DNA of 64,000 nt from the NCBI RefSeq assembly GCF_900114415.1, contig NZ_FOSZ01000002.1, positions 248,001 to 312,000 on the forward strand, in the 5' to 3' direction. Below, piece after piece: positions 48,306-57,011 of the stretch. The notes beneath the pieces were generated by a model that was not told the origin of the DNA, made no database searches, and saw nothing but the letters and a program-made list of their open reading frames with translations. This stretch comes from Shimia haliotis. GTDB lineage: Bacteria > Pseudomonadota > Alphaproteobacteria > Rhodobacterales > Rhodobacteraceae. The position numbers and the translations under genes are program-made. How positions within the stretch are numbered: the stretch's first letter is position 1; the number at the start of each line of letters is the position of its first letter.

Positions 48306-49262
48306 TCAGGTAAGCGTAATCAATACGAACGACACGTAAAGTAGGGTAAAGATCACGCCCCAGACCCGTGTAATATCCTTCTTCATGAAGACAAACGGGA
48401 CAAGCAATAGCGACGCCCCCAACATGACCCACAGGTCAAACTCAAGGAAATCGGGCGCAACGGTAATCGGGTGGATCACGGAAGTGATGCCGATAATGGC
48501 CAACAGGTTGAACATGTTGGACCCGATCACATTGCCCAACGCCACATCCGCCTGACGCCGCAGCGCCGCCATCAAAGTGGTCGCCAGCTCCGGCAAAGAT
48601 GTGCCCAACGCCACAAGCGTCAGGCCAATCACGGTGTCCGACACTCCGTACCGGCGGGCGATGATCTCGGCATTGTCGACCATCAGATCCGCGCCCAAGG
48701 GCAATCCGATCAAACCGAGCAGCAGGAAGACAATGATCTTCCACCACCGCATCTCAGGGTCTGCCCCTTCGACCTCTTCATCATCCTCTGCGACACAGGC
48801 CGCAGCAACGCCCTTGCGGTGTTTGTGTGTCTGATGCACCGCATCCGCCAGCATCAAAGCCAAGGCACCGAGAAGGATCACACCGGACCAGAACGTAAAG
48901 GTTCCACAGGCCGCCAAACCGATAAAAAGAAGCGTTGCCAGGATCATGGAGATAAAACTGCGTCGCGTGTCGCTGCCGCTTGTGTGCAAAACCGTCAGCA
49001 TCGCTGGAACGCCAAGCACCAAAAGCACGTTTGCGATGTTGGACCCGACCACATTGCCGATCGCAATGCCGGGCGCGTTTTTCAAGGCCGCCTGCAACGA
49101 GATCAGCAACTCAGGGGCAGAGGTGCCAAACGCAACGACGGTCAATGACACAATCAGCGCCGGAATCCCGATCCGCAAAGCCAGGTTCACCGCACCCCGC
49201 ACAAGTGCGTCCCCTGCGAGAAGCAGGATCACAAGCCCCAGCGAGATTAGCAGCCATTCCAT
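48306..49262 (-). CDS. calcium/sodium antiporter (CaCA, YrbG-like)
   Basis: 318 residues, about ten membrane helices and two inverted alpha repeats: GTSAPELLISLQAALKN with GNVVGSNIANVL in the first half and GTSLPELATTLMAALRR with GNVIGSNMFNLL in the second, which form the ion-binding sites. An acidic cytoplasmic loop (AEDDEEVEGADPEM) separates them. It exchanges Ca2+ for Na+ across the inner membrane. Its start is 3 bp after the 52-residue gene. Confidence 0.9.
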   Translation of the reverse strand: MEWLLISLGLVILLLAGDALVRGAVNLALRIGIPALIVSLTVVAFGTSAPELLISLQAALKNAPGIAIGNVVGSNIANVLLVLGVPAMLTVLHTSGSDTRRSFISMILATLLFIGLAACGTFTFWSGVILLGALALMLADAVHQTHKHRKGVAAACVAEDDEEVEGADPEMRWWKIIVFLLLGLIGLPLGADLMVDNAEIIARRYGVSDTVIGLTLVALGTSLPELATTLMAALRRQADVALGNVIGSNMFNLLAIIGITSVIHPITVAPDFLEFDLWVMLGASLLLVPFVFMKKDITRVWGVIFTLLYVSFVLITLT

Positions 49263-49265
49263 AAA

Positions 49266-49424
49266 CTACCCCTTTTGGCAGGGGCATGATCCCTTGCCGA
49301 TCTTGAACCGCCCGCATTTCGGGCACTTCGCAGACTCCAGCTGTTTCTGCCCCGGATACCGGAGTTTCCCGAACATCGCCAAAACCGCGATGAACGCCAG
49401 AAACAGAGAGACAACCTTAAACAT
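49266..49424 (-). CDS. 52-residue membrane-anchored zinc-ribbon protein
   Basis: ATG at 49424 to TAG at 49266. An N-terminal hydrophobic helix (VVSLFLAFIAVLAMFGKL) is followed by a four-cysteine ribbon, CPKCGRF and CPCQ, about ten residues apart, which would bind one zinc. The gaps to the upstream peptidase (5 bp) and downstream antiporter (3 bp) place it firmly in the operon. Similar short proteins exist in related bacteria, function unknown. The helix should sit in the inner membrane with the ribbon in the cytoplasm. Confidence 0.78.
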   Translation of the reverse strand: MFKVVSLFLAFIAVLAMFGKLRYPGQKQLESAKCPKCGRFKIGKGSCPCQKG

Positions 49425-49429
49425 CACGC

Positions 49430-50227
49430 CTACAAACCAAAGCGCGCATATTCCGCACGTTCCTCAATACCGGCCAACGCATCCTGCGCGACCGTTGCGC
49501 CGAACCTTTGGAACACGGATTTACGCACACCATAGCGGCGCAGCTTAACCTTATCCCCGAACCGCTCCTTCAAGACCGGAACAATATGACCGATGCCGTC
49601 AATCAGTCCGACATCCACCGCATCTGATCCAGCCCAGATCTCGCCAGTAAACAAGTCTTCGCTCTTGTCCAGCTTGTCGCCACGTCGGCTTTGGACGTGA
49701 TCGATGAAATTGTTGTGAATCTGCCCAAGCAACCGCTTGAGCCGCGCCACGTCTTCTTCTTGTTCCGGGCGGAACGGGTCGAGCATGGACTTGCTTTCGC
49801 CTGCGGTGTGCACACGTCGCTCGATCCCTTGGCGCGACAAAAAAACATGCGCGCCAAAGCCGGCCGAAATCACCCCAATTGATCCGACAACCGAACTGTG
49901 GTCCGCATAAATCTCATCCGCTGCTGCCGCCAACCAATAACCGCCCGACGCGGCCACATCTTCAACAAAGGCAATAACCGGAACGCCGTTCTCCTCGGAC
50001 AAACGCCGAATGCGGGCGCCGATCAGCGCGCTCTGCACAGGGCTGCCACCTGGAGAGTTGATTTCAAGCGCCACCGCCTTGGGCTTTCCGCGACTGAAGG
50101 CTTTCTCAAGGATTGGGCCGATTGTTTGGTCATTCAGTTGCCCGCGCGCGCCACTGGCAATCGCGCCATTCAGGCGCACAACGGCAACGGTGGGGTCAGA
50201 TTTAAGAAATGGGATCCATCGTTTCAT
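49430..50227 (-). CDS. S49 family signal-peptide peptidase (SppA/SohB-like)
   Basis: 265 residues from MKRWIPFLKSDPTVAVV. The nucleophile serine lies in VAASGGYWLA and the general-base lysine region in HSSVVGSIGVIS corresponds to the S49 second motif; EINSPGGSPVQSALI is the oxyanion loop. No long N-terminal membrane helix is evident, so it resembles the cytosolic or weakly anchored short S49 forms. It probably degrades signal peptides. It is the first gene of its operon. Confidence 0.82.
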   Translation of the reverse strand: MKRWIPFLKSDPTVAVVRLNGAIASGARGQLNDQTIGPILEKAFSRGKPKAVALEINSPGGSPVQSALIGARIRRLSEENGVPVIAFVEDVAASGGYWLAAAADEIYADHSSVVGSIGVISAGFGAHVFLSRQGIERRVHTAGESKSMLDPFRPEQEEDVARLKRLLGQIHNNFIDHVQSRRGDKLDKSEDLFTGEIWAGSDAVDVGLIDGIGHIVPVLKERFGDKVKLRRYGVRKSVFQRFGATVAQDALAGIEERAEYARFGL

Positions 50228-50264
50228 GTGTTGGGATGTAGAGCGCAGTGCGGGGTTAAACAAG

Positions 50265-50294
50265 GCAACGCCCGCAGGAAACCGCAGGCGTTGC
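50265..50294 (-). terminator. Hairpin after the ABC permease gene
   Basis: GCAACGCC at 50265-50272 and GGCGTTGC at 50287-50294 form an 8-bp stem with GG-AAA-CC inside the loop, 26 bp after the permease stop on the minus strand. A weak T-rich tract follows. Confidence 0.55.
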
Positions 50295-50319
50295 GAATTT
50301 GCCGTGTCATTTGGCGGGA

Positions 50320-51081
50320 TTAAGCACGAATGCGCCATCCGGTTCGGAAAATCCACCAGATCACGCCCATACACAGCGCCGTAAAGCCTGCAATTGCCAA
50401 CAAACTCAGGCCCACAGGCACATCCGCAGTGCCAAAGAAACTCCAGCGGAACCCGCTTATCAGATAGACAACCGGATTAAACAGCGTGATTTTTTGCCAG
50501 ATCGGCGGCAGCATCGAAATCGAATAAAACGATCCACCCAAGAACACCAAAGGCGTGATCACCAAGAGCGGGATCAGCTGCAATTGCTCAAAGTTCTGCG
50601 CCCAAATGCCGATGATAAACCCGAACAGCGAGAAGCTGAGACAGGTCAGCAGCAAAAACAACACCATCGCCAGAGGATGCTGAATCTCGAAATCGACAAA
50701 CAATCCGGCGGTCACAAGGATCACCACCCCGATAAACAGCGCCTTCGTCGCGGCTGCACCGACAAAGCCCAGAACCACCTCAAGAAAGTTCACAGGGGCC
50801 GAAAGCAGCTCATAGATGGTGCCGATGAACTTCGGGAAGTAGATGCCAAAAGAAGCGTTGGAAATCGCCTGCGTCATCACCGACAACATGATGAGCCCAG
50901 GCACGATAAACGCGCCATAGCTCACGCCTTCAACCTGATCGATCCGGCTGCCGATGGCAGCGCCAAACACCACGAAATATAGCGACGTGGACAAAACCGG
51001 CGAAATAAAGCTCTGTGCAATCGTGCGGAAGAACCGCACCATTTCAGAGGTGTACATCGCCCAAATGGCCGAAAAGTTCAT
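50320..51081 (-). CDS. ABC-2 type transporter permease (YadH-like)
   Basis: 253 residues with six predicted membrane helices and the ABC-2 signature region in [24 protein letters not shown] and [14 protein letters not shown]. It overlaps the ATPase gene by 4 bp, forming a two-gene half-size exporter like YadGH. Such pairs export lipids, polysaccharides or drugs through the inner membrane; the substrate is not known. Confidence 0.88.
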   Translation of the reverse strand: MNFSAIWAMYTSEMVRFFRTIAQSFISPVLSTSLYFVVFGAAIGSRIDQVEGVSYGAFIVPGLIMLSVMTQAISNASFGIYFPKFIGTIYELLSAPVNFLEVVLGFVGAAATKALFIGVVILVTAGLFVDFEIQHPLAMVLFLLLTCLSFSLFGFIIGIWAQNFEQLQLIPLLVITPLVFLGGSFYSISMLPPIWQKITLFNPVVYLISGFRWSFFGTADVPVGLSLLAIAGFTALCMGVIWWIFRTGWRIRA

Positions 51082-52007
51082 GCCGCGCCCTCCTTCACAA
51101 GCCCCACAAAGATGTCCTCAAGGCTCGACTGCTGTGTTTGCAAATCCCTCAGATGCAGTCCCGCCTCCGAAATCGCCGCCAAAAGCCGCGTAATGCCGGT
51201 GCTTTCTGCGCGTGTGTCATAGGTATACCGCAGCGCGCTGCCGTCCTTGACCAGGTCCAGATCATACGCCGCCAGTGCCGCCGGAATCTCCGTCACGCTT
51301 TCTGACAACTCGATCTGCAACGTCTTTTGCCCGAGCCGCTGCATCAGCGCGTCTTTTTCCTCGACCAGCAACAACTGCCCGCCGTTGATGACGCCCACAC
51401 GATCGGCAATCGCCTCGGCTTCTTCGATGTAATGCGTGGTCAGAATGATGGTTACGCCTAGCGCCTTCAACTCGGCGACCACGTCCCACATGTCCTTGCG
51501 CAACTCCACGTCCACGCCGGCCGTGGGTTCATCCAGAAACAGAACTTTCGGATCGTGGCTCAGCGCTTTGGCAATCAGCACCCGCCGCTTCATCCCGCCT
51601 GACAATTCCACCGTCCGCGCGTTTCGTTTGTCCCAAAGCGAAAGCTGCTTCAGGATCTTTTCGATCGCCGCATCGTCACGGGGTTTGCCAAACAGCCCAC
51701 GCGAGAACGCCACCGTGTCTTTGACTTTGGTGAAAGGCTCAAGGCTGATTTCCTGCGGCACCAACCCGATGATTGCGCGCGCCCCTCGATAGTCTTTGAC
51801 CACATCATGCCCGCCAACCAAGACTTGGCCAGAACTCGGGTTCGTTATCCCGCAAATCGTTGAAATCAGGGTTGTTTTACCCGCCCCATTGGGCCCCAAA
51901 AGCGCGAGAATCTCGCCTTCTTCAATGCTCAGACTGACACCTTTGAGTGCCTCGAACCCGCCGCTGTACACTTTGCGCAGATCGCGAATGTCGACAATCG
52001 CAGCCAT
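51078..52007 (-). CDS. ABC transporter ATP-binding protein (YadG-like)
   Basis: 309 residues from [14 protein letters not shown], with GAGAGGGG before the ATG. Walker A is [12 protein letters not shown], the ABC signature [11 protein letters not shown], Walker [12 protein letters not shown] and the H-loop [12 protein letters not shown]-terminal extension of about 80 residues is common in this group. It energises the following permease. A terminator for the next operon lies in the 250-bp gap upstream. Confidence 0.92.
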   Translation of the reverse strand: MAAIVDIRDLRKVYSGGFEALKGVSLSIEEGEILALLGPNGAGKTTLISTICGITNPSSGQVLVGGHDVVKDYRGARAIIGLVPQEISLEPFTKVKDTVAFSRGLFGKPRDDAAIEKILKQLSLWDKRNARTVELSGGMKRRVLIAKALSHDPKVLFLDEPTAGVDVELRKDMWDVVAELKALGVTIILTTHYIEEAEAIADRVGVINGGQLLLVEEKDALMQRLGQKTLQIELSESVTEIPAALAAYDLDLVKDGSALRYTYDTRAESTGITRLLAAISEAGLHLRDLQTQQSSLEDIFVGLVKEGAA

Positions 52008-52167
52008 ACCTACCCCTCTCGTTTCCACCGCGCAGCCTATCAGCCGCAGCGCCAGCGCCAAGACCCAAACGCGCGGTTTCCAATGTGCGCCACCGCAGGG
52101 TGTATTGTGCGCTCACTCCTGCAAGTCGCCCCGCCCGAAAAGTGCTTTCAAAAATGCGGAATCAAAA

Positions 52168-52193
52168 ACACCCGCGCAAATCAGCACGGGCGT
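52168..52193 (-). terminator. Intrinsic terminator of the CoxG-like gene
   Basis: On the minus strand ACGCCCG and CGGGTGT (plus coordinates 52187-52193 and 52168-52174) form a 7-bp stem with one G-T pair, followed by TTTTTG. It lies about 65 bp after the gene's stop codon. Confidence 0.7.
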
Positions 52194-52258
52194 ATATTTT
52201 TCAAAACCAAAGTGGGTCGATCAGCGACAGGTAAGAAAGGCGCCCCCGCAAAGCCGCC

Positions 52259-52780
52259 TCACCCGCCGGTCAGGCGCTTCAGCAGGCCCTTTTTCTCCCC
52301 GGCCTCCGCAGCCTCGCCTTCTGGCTCGGCCTCCTCAGACGGCCCTTCCAGTGTTTCCTGAAGGTTGGTGAAGAACTGATCCGCCATTTTCTTGGCAAAG
52401 CCGTCAATCAACCGGCTGCCCAACTGCGCCAGCTTGCCGCCGACCTTGGCATCCACCTCATAAGACAGCAACGTGCCACCTTCGGTCGCCGCCAGCTTGA
52501 CGTCGGCACCACCTTTGGCAAATCCGGCAGCGCCGCCCTTGCCTTCACCAGTCAGCGTCAGGCTTGTGCCCTCAACCATGTTGGACAGAACAACATTGCC
52601 TTTGAACGTCGCTTTCACGGGACCGACTTTCTGAGTCACCACCGCTTCGAACCCATCCTCAGCCGATCCAGTGACCTCCTTGGCCCCGGGCACACATGCT
52701 TGCAAGGTTTCCGCGCTGGTCAGCGCTGCCCAAACTTCCGCCACCGGCGCCGCAATCTCGCGTTCATCACTCATATGCAT
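52259..52780 (-). CDS. CoxG-like SRPBCC domain protein
   Basis: 173 residues from MHMSDEREIAAPVAEVWAAL, the SRPBCC opening typical of CoxG. GGGAGGA eight bases upstream supports this ATG over one nine codons earlier. LQACVPGAKEV and GGKLAQLGSRLIDGFAKKMADQFF are characteristic; the Glu/Ala/Lys-rich tail GEAAEAGEKKGLLKRL may anchor it. CoxG recruits carbon-monoxide dehydrogenase to the membrane, but no cox genes are here, so it may serve another molybdenum hydroxylase or be independent. Confidence 0.82.
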   Translation of the reverse strand: MHMSDEREIAAPVAEVWAALTSAETLQACVPGAKEVTGSAEDGFEAVVTQKVGPVKATFKGNVVLSNMVEGTSLTLTGEGKGGAAGFAKGGADVKLAATEGGTLLSYEVDAKVGGKLAQLGSRLIDGFAKKMADQFFTNLQETLEGPSEEAEPEGEAAEAGEKKGLLKRLTGG

Positions 52781-52956
52781 GGGGTGGTCCTCCCGTTCCT
52801 GTGCCATCGATTTCGCCGCACCCTAGGGCCGGCCGCCCTGCCCCGCAAGCACACCAAGGTCGTATGCCGCGCTGAATGCGACATGGCCCATTGGCCGAGA
52901 CCGCAGGCGAAGTTTGCACAGTAGCTTGGACCTGCTGCCTCACACGACGCTTGCCC

Positions 52957-53817
52957 TCATCGGTTCCGACGCGGCAACTCCTCCCCGGTTGTCCAGTCAA
53001 ACGTGCCCTGATCACGCTCCTGCACGGCCTGTTTCCACCCCATTTGCTCGGACCGTTGTTTGAACATCATGCCCTCTGGCGAATGCCGTGTGATCCCGTC
53101 AAAAATCGTTGCCAACCGCTGGGTTTGCTGGATGCCCGCCATTTCCACGGCCTGATTGACCACCATCTTCTGCATTGCAAGCTGGTTGATCGGCACCGTC
53201 GCCATGCGCCCTGCCAGCTGCTCGACCTCATCATCCAGCTGCGCCGCAGGCACCGCCTTCAGCACGAGCCCCATCTCTTCAGCTTCGCGACCGGAAATCT
53301 TGTCTCCTGTCAACAACATGCGCTTGGCCTTTTCCGGCCCCAGCCGCATCACCCACATCATGGTGGTCGGGCAGCCCCAGACGCGGGCAGGCATGTATCC
53401 GATCTGCGCATCTTCCGCCATAACTGTCATGTCCGCACAAAGTGCGATATCGCTCCCACCCGCCACGGCAAACCCATGGATTTTGCTGACCACAGGTTTC
53501 ATCGCCCGAAACAGCGACATGAAATCCTGCGTGTTCTGCCACATGAACTGATAATCTTGCATCGGATCCCACGGCATGTCCTGCACACCAGGGTTCGGCC
53601 CTTCCGCCTGCGCAAACTCGGTCAGGTCATAGCCTGCACAAAAAGCCGCGCCGGCTCCCGAAAGAATCATCACATGCACATCCCGATCTGCCTCAGCCTC
53701 CGCCACCGCTGCGGCAATATCCGCAGGCATCCGCATGGAAATCGCATTCATCACCTCAGGCCGGTTCAGCGTGATACGCGCAATCCGCCCATCTTTCTCG
53801 TAACTTACATGACTCAT
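52957..53817 (-). CDS. crotonase-family protein lacking the catalytic glutamates
   Basis: 286 residues. The oxyanion-hole segments are present (AFCAGYDLTEF and GFAVAGGSDIAL), but at the positions of the two hydratase glutamates I read Asp in GGSDIAL and Ala in GYMPARVWG, where a typical enzyme has GGCELA and QPEI. Hydration activity is therefore doubtful; it may be an isomerase, hydrolase or C-C lyase of the family. AAGGAGG precedes the ATG. It is divergent from the MaoC gene and shares an operator-containing gap. Confidence 0.8.
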   Translation of the reverse strand: MSHVSYEKDGRIARITLNRPEVMNAISMRMPADIAAAVAEAEADRDVHVMILSGAGAAFCAGYDLTEFAQAEGPNPGVQDMPWDPMQDYQFMWQNTQDFMSLFRAMKPVVSKIHGFAVAGGSDIALCADMTVMAEDAQIGYMPARVWGCPTTMMWVMRLGPEKAKRMLLTGDKISGREAEEMGLVLKAVPAAQLDDEVEQLAGRMATVPINQLAMQKMVVNQAVEMAGIQQTQRLATIFDGITRHSPEGMMFKQRSEQMGWKQAVQERDQGTFDWTTGEELPRRNR

Positions 53818-53983
53818 GTTTGGTCCTCCTTAACGGCACTTCAATCCGGACCTCGCGCTCTGGCAAGCACGTCGCCACGTCACCGCGCCCGTTGTGACGT
53901 AGGTGCAGGTTACGTAACGTTCACGTGACCACCGCACGTCCGAGACACTGGCATCCCTATATTTTTAAGGGCCAAATTATAAA

Positions 53984-54079
53984 TTCCGCAATGCAGAATA
54001 ACATTCCGCAAAGTTGACACGCGGTCGCGAATCCTTTCTTCTACCCTCAAGATGCGGAATGAATTTCTGCAATGCGGAA
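53984..54079. promoter_or_regulatory. Two TTCYGC-N3-GCRGAA palindromes plus half-sites
   Basis: Site 1, TTCCGCAATGCAGAA (53984-53998), and site 2, TTCTGCAATGCGGAA (54065-54079), are 6-3-6 dyads with one mismatch each. Half-sites TTCCGC (54004-54009) and GCGGAA (54054-54059) lie between. A TTGACA -35-like hexamer is at 54014-54019 between the sites. The same palindrome, perfect, occurs at 62734. Confidence 0.6.
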
Positions 54080-54112
54080 TTGTTGGCAAAAGCCATGATG
54101 GGAGGACATAAG

Positions 54113-54595
54113 ATGATTTCGAGACTGCTAAACTTCGAAGATGGTGTGGGCTGCGAATACGGCCTGTCCAAGTGGGTCAAAATCGATCAGGACATGATCG
54201 ACGCCTTTGCCAAGGCCACAGGTGATCATCAGTATATCCACACCGATCCCGAGTCAGCCAAAGACAGCCAATTTGGCGGCACCATCGCCCACGGCTTTCT
54301 GACGCTGTCGCTGCTGTCTCAAATGATTGCCGACGCAGTGCCGCGCACCGAAGCTGAATCCACCGGCGTCAACTATGGCTTTGACAAGGTACGTTTCGTG
54401 GCCCCCGTCCGCGCCGGCGCCGAAATCCGTGGTCGCTTCACTCTCGCCAAATACGCCGAGCCGCAGCCAGACGTGATTGAGATGCAATGGAACGTCACCG
54501 TCGAGATCAAAGGCGAAGACAAACCTGCCCTGATCGCACAGTGGAAGAACCTGCGTTTTGAAAACGCGGCCGAACCTCTGAAAAAAGCGAGCTGA
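54113..54595 (+). CDS. MaoC-family dehydratase (R-specific enoyl-CoA hydratase-like)
   Basis: 160 residues with the hydratase-2 motif: Asp38 and His43 in ATGDHQYIHTDPESAKDSQFGGTIAHGFLTLSL. GGAGG seven bases before the ATG decides the start over an earlier one with unrelated residues. It would hydrate enoyl-CoA to the R-3-hydroxyacyl-CoA in the cytosol. The thiolase gene follows 92 bp later, after the second 11-bp iterated motif array. Confidence 0.87.
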   Translation: MISRLLNFEDGVGCEYGLSKWVKIDQDMIDAFAKATGDHQYIHTDPESAKDSQFGGTIAHGFLTLSLLSQMIADAVPRTEAESTGVNYGFDKVRFVAPVRAGAEIRGRFTLAKYAEPQPDVIEMQWNVTVEIKGEDKPALIAQWKNLRFENAAEPLKKAS

Positions 54596-54626
54596 GACGT
54601 AGCGTCCTTTTGAGGACGCAAATCCC

Positions 54627-54666
54627 ACCGACGCAATACCGACGTTATACCGACGTCATACAGACA
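54627..54666 (+). repeat. 11-bp iterated motif, three exact and one degenerate ACCGACG
   Basis: ACCGACG starts at 54627, 54638 and 54649, and a degenerate ACAGACA at 54660, all 11 bp apart with 4-bp spacers CAAT, TTAT and TCAT. It ends 21 bp before the thiolase ATG, near the ribosome-binding region. Same period as the array at 10476-10504. Confidence 0.6.
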
Positions 54667-54687
54667 GCAAAAACAGGACTTTAGAAG

Positions 54688-55890
54688 ATGCGCGACGCTC
54701 TTATCGTCTCCACCGCCCGCACGCCGATTGGCAAAGCCTATCGCGGGGCATTCAACAACACTCAGGCTCAAGAACTGATCGGCCACGCCGTCAGCCACGC
54801 CGTGTCTCGCGCCGGTCTGGACGGTTCCGAAATTCAGGACTGCGTCATTGGCGCGGCTCTGCAGCAAGGATCCACCGGCGGCAACATCGGCCGTCAGGCC
54901 GCGATCCGCGCGGGCCTTCCCGTGACCGTGGCTGGCATGTCTCTGGACCGCCAATGCGCCTCGGGCATGATGGCGATTGCCACCGCCGCCAAACAGGTTG
55001 TGCATGACGGCATGGATGTCGCCATCGGCGGCGGAGTTGAATCTATCTCTCTGGTGCAAAACGAAAAAATGCGCATGGACCGCGCCGGTGATCCCTGGAT
55101 CAAGGAAAACAAACCGGCCCTTTATATGTCCATGCTCGAGACCGCCGAGATCGTCGCGGAACGGTATGGCGTCAGCCGCGAAGATCAGGACGCCTACGCG
55201 CTGCAGTCCCAGCAACGCACCGCCGCAGCACAAGAGGCTGGCAAATTTGACGACGAGATCGTGCCCCTGACCTCCACCATGGGCGTCATGGACCGCGAGA
55301 CCAAAGAGATCTCCTTCAAAGAGGTCACTCTGGACAAGGACGAAGGCAACCGCCCGTCCACAGTACTGGAAAACCTGCAAGGACTGAATCCGGTTTTCAA
55401 AGGCGGCCAGCAGGTCAAAGAAGGTCAATTCATCACAGCAGGCAATGCCAGCCAACTGTCTGATGGCGCGTCCGCATCCGTTGTTATGGAAGCAAAAATG
55501 GCTGAAAAACGTGGGCTTGAACCGCTGGGCCGTTATGTTGGCGTGATGGCTGCCGGGCTTGAGCCGGACGAGATGGGCATTGGTCCTGTCTATGCCGTTC
55601 CAAAGCTGCTTGAAGCGCACGGCCTGAAAATGGACGACATCGGCCTGTGGGAACTCAACGAAGCTTTCGCCTGTCAGGTGCTGCAATCAGCACGCGTTCT
55701 GGGCATCCCGAACGAGATCCTGAACGTCAACGGCGGCGCGATCTCCGTGGGCCACCCCTATGGCATGTCCGGTGCCCGCATGGTCGGCCACGCCCTGATC
55801 GAAGGCAAGCGCCGCGGTGCAAAATACGTCGTCTGCACCATGTGCGTTGGCGGCGGCATGGGCGCGGCAGGTCTCTTCGAGGTCCTGTAA
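54688..55890 (+). CDS. acetyl-CoA C-acyltransferase (thiolase)
   Basis: 400 residues. Cys90 in LDRQCASGM is the acyl-accepting cysteine, His lies in [17 protein letters not shown] and the second Cys in [13 protein letters not shown]. It performs thiolytic cleavage of 3-oxoacyl-CoA or, in reverse, condensation. Together with the FadB-like fusion and acyl-CoA dehydrogenases downstream it supplies the last step of a beta-oxidation route. A strong terminator follows, so it ends its transcript. Confidence 0.93.
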   Translation: MRDALIVSTARTPIGKAYRGAFNNTQAQELIGHAVSHAVSRAGLDGSEIQDCVIGAALQQGSTGGNIGRQAAIRAGLPVTVAGMSLDRQCASGMMAIATAAKQVVHDGMDVAIGGGVESISLVQNEKMRMDRAGDPWIKENKPALYMSMLETAEIVAERYGVSREDQDAYALQSQQRTAAAQEAGKFDDEIVPLTSTMGVMDRETKEISFKEVTLDKDEGNRPSTVLENLQGLNPVFKGGQQVKEGQFITAGNASQLSDGASASVVMEAKMAEKRGLEPLGRYVGVMAAGLEPDEMGIGPVYAVPKLLEAHGLKMDDIGLWELNEAFACQVLQSARVLGIPNEILNVNGGAISVGHPYGMSGARMVGHALIEGKRRGAKYVVCTMCVGGGMGAAGLFEVL

Positions 55891-55911
55891 GCAGCCGAAT
55901 TCACTTTAAAG

Positions 55912-55936
55912 GGCGGCGCTCAGGCGCCGCCTTTTT
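55912..55936 (+). terminator. Intrinsic terminator of the thiolase gene
   Basis: GGCGGCGC at 55912-55919 and GCGCCGCC at 55924-55931 form a perfect 8-bp stem with a 4-nt loop, followed by TTTTT, 22 bp after the stop codon. Confidence 0.9.
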
Positions 55937-56023
55937 CATTCACACCCCGATCACACTCTGGTCAGGTGGGTGCAACAGGCAGCGATCGCGTCCTATAGTC
56001 TTTCTCAAACAGGAGGACTGACT

Positions 56024-56479
56024 ATGATCTCACGACGCGCCGCTCTCGGCCTTTTTGCAACCGCCCCCGTCGCTTTTGCGCTGACATCCCAAGTCGCGCG
56101 CGCCGGTGAACCCGAGGTGTTCCAAAATCCCACAGCCATCAACGGCTATGATCCTGTCGCCTATTTCAGCGAAGGCAAACCCGTCGAAGGGTCAGCCGCC
56201 AATCTGGTCGAGTGGAACGGCGCCAACTGGCATTTCGCCTCAGCCCAGAACGCCGCCAAATTCCTCAAAGATCCGCAAGCTTATGCCCCTGTCTTCGGCG
56301 GCTACTGCGCTTACGCAGCGTCTAAGGGCTATGTCGCGCCAACCGTGCCCGAGGCCTGGACCGTTCATGAGGACAAGCTTTATCTCAATTTCTCTTTGCG
56401 GGCGCAGGAACTGTGGCGCGAAGACATACCCGGCAACATCGAAAAGGGCCTTGCCAACTGGCCAGCTATTCTGGGCTAG
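56024..56479 (+). CDS. exported YHS domain protein
   Basis: 151 residues with a twin-arginine-like signal (MISRRAALGLFATAPVAFAL, cleavage near VARAG) and then a YHS domain: NPTAINGYDPVAYFSEGKPVEG, WHFASAQNAAKFLKDPQAYAPVFGGYCAYAAS. AGGAGG eight bases upstream fixes the start at 56024. YHS domains are thought to bind metals through the conserved cysteine and histidine; the function of this exported group is unknown. It is convergent with the MarR gene, 20 bp apart. Confidence 0.85.
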   Translation: MISRRAALGLFATAPVAFALTSQVARAGEPEVFQNPTAINGYDPVAYFSEGKPVEGSAANLVEWNGANWHFASAQNAAKFLKDPQAYAPVFGGYCAYAASKGYVAPTVPEAWTVHEDKLYLNFSLRAQELWREDIPGNIEKGLANWPAILG

Positions 56480-56498
56480 TCCGCCCAATCGGGCACCG

Positions 56499-56942
56499 TC
56501 AGCCGTTGTTTTCGGTGCCCTCAACCGACAGGATCACCCGCCGGAGCAACGCCATGAGAAGTTCGCGCTCCGCCTCATCAAACCCCTGCAACGCCTTGGC
56601 GTTCACATCCATTGCAGCGTCGTAGGCCACTTCCCGCAGCGCGCGTGCCTTGGGCGTAAGGCGCACGCGCTGGACACGTCCGTCGCCCTCGTCCCGTCGC
56701 CGCGTCACCAGACCATCACGTTCCATCCGCGCCAGGGTCGCGGCCAATGTGGGCTGTTCAATGCCAAGCCGCGCCACCAGCTCTTTTTGGGTCAGCCCGT
56801 CCTTTTCCCACAGATGCAACAAGGCCGGAAAGGCGCCCAAAGCGATTCCCTCCGGTTTGATGCGCGCTTCGAGGTCGCGCGCCAAAAGGCGCGCTACGTG
56901 GTTGATTTGATAGCCTAAAGATGTGTCGACAGAAAATTCCAT
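56499..56942 (-). CDS. MarR-family transcriptional regulator
   Basis: 147 residues with the winged-helix DNA-binding region LTQKELVARLGIEQPTLAATLARMERDGLVTRRRD and a wing of VQRVRLTPKAR. The ATG at 56942 is preferred over a GTG five codons upstream because a GAGG sits before it, though spacing is short. It is divergent from a membrane-protein gene; duplicated palindromes lie between the starts, so it probably represses itself and that gene. Ligand unknown. Confidence 0.85.
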   Translation of the reverse strand: MEFSVDTSLGYQINHVARLLARDLEARIKPEGIALGAFPALLHLWEKDGLTQKELVARLGIEQPTLAATLARMERDGLVTRRRDEGDGRVQRVRLTPKARALREVAYDAAMDVNAKALQGFDEAERELLMALLRRVILSVEGTENNG

Positions 56943-56960
56943 AGCCTCATCTTGCACTAT

Positions 56961-56996
56961 ATAGCAAGCTATGCAATATTACATAGCAAGCTATGT
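56961..56996. promoter_or_regulatory. Duplicated MarR operator, ATAGC-AA-GCTAT repeated at 22 bp
   Basis: ATAGCAAGCTAT at 56961-56972 and ACATAGCAAGCTATGT at 56981-56996 are near-identical dyads with two-base centres, 22 bp apart, so both face the same side of the helix. They lie 19 bp upstream of the regulator ATG and 16 bp upstream of the divergent gene, where they can block both promoters. Confidence 0.6.
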
Positions 56997-57011
56997 ATTG
57001 GAGTTTTCAAA

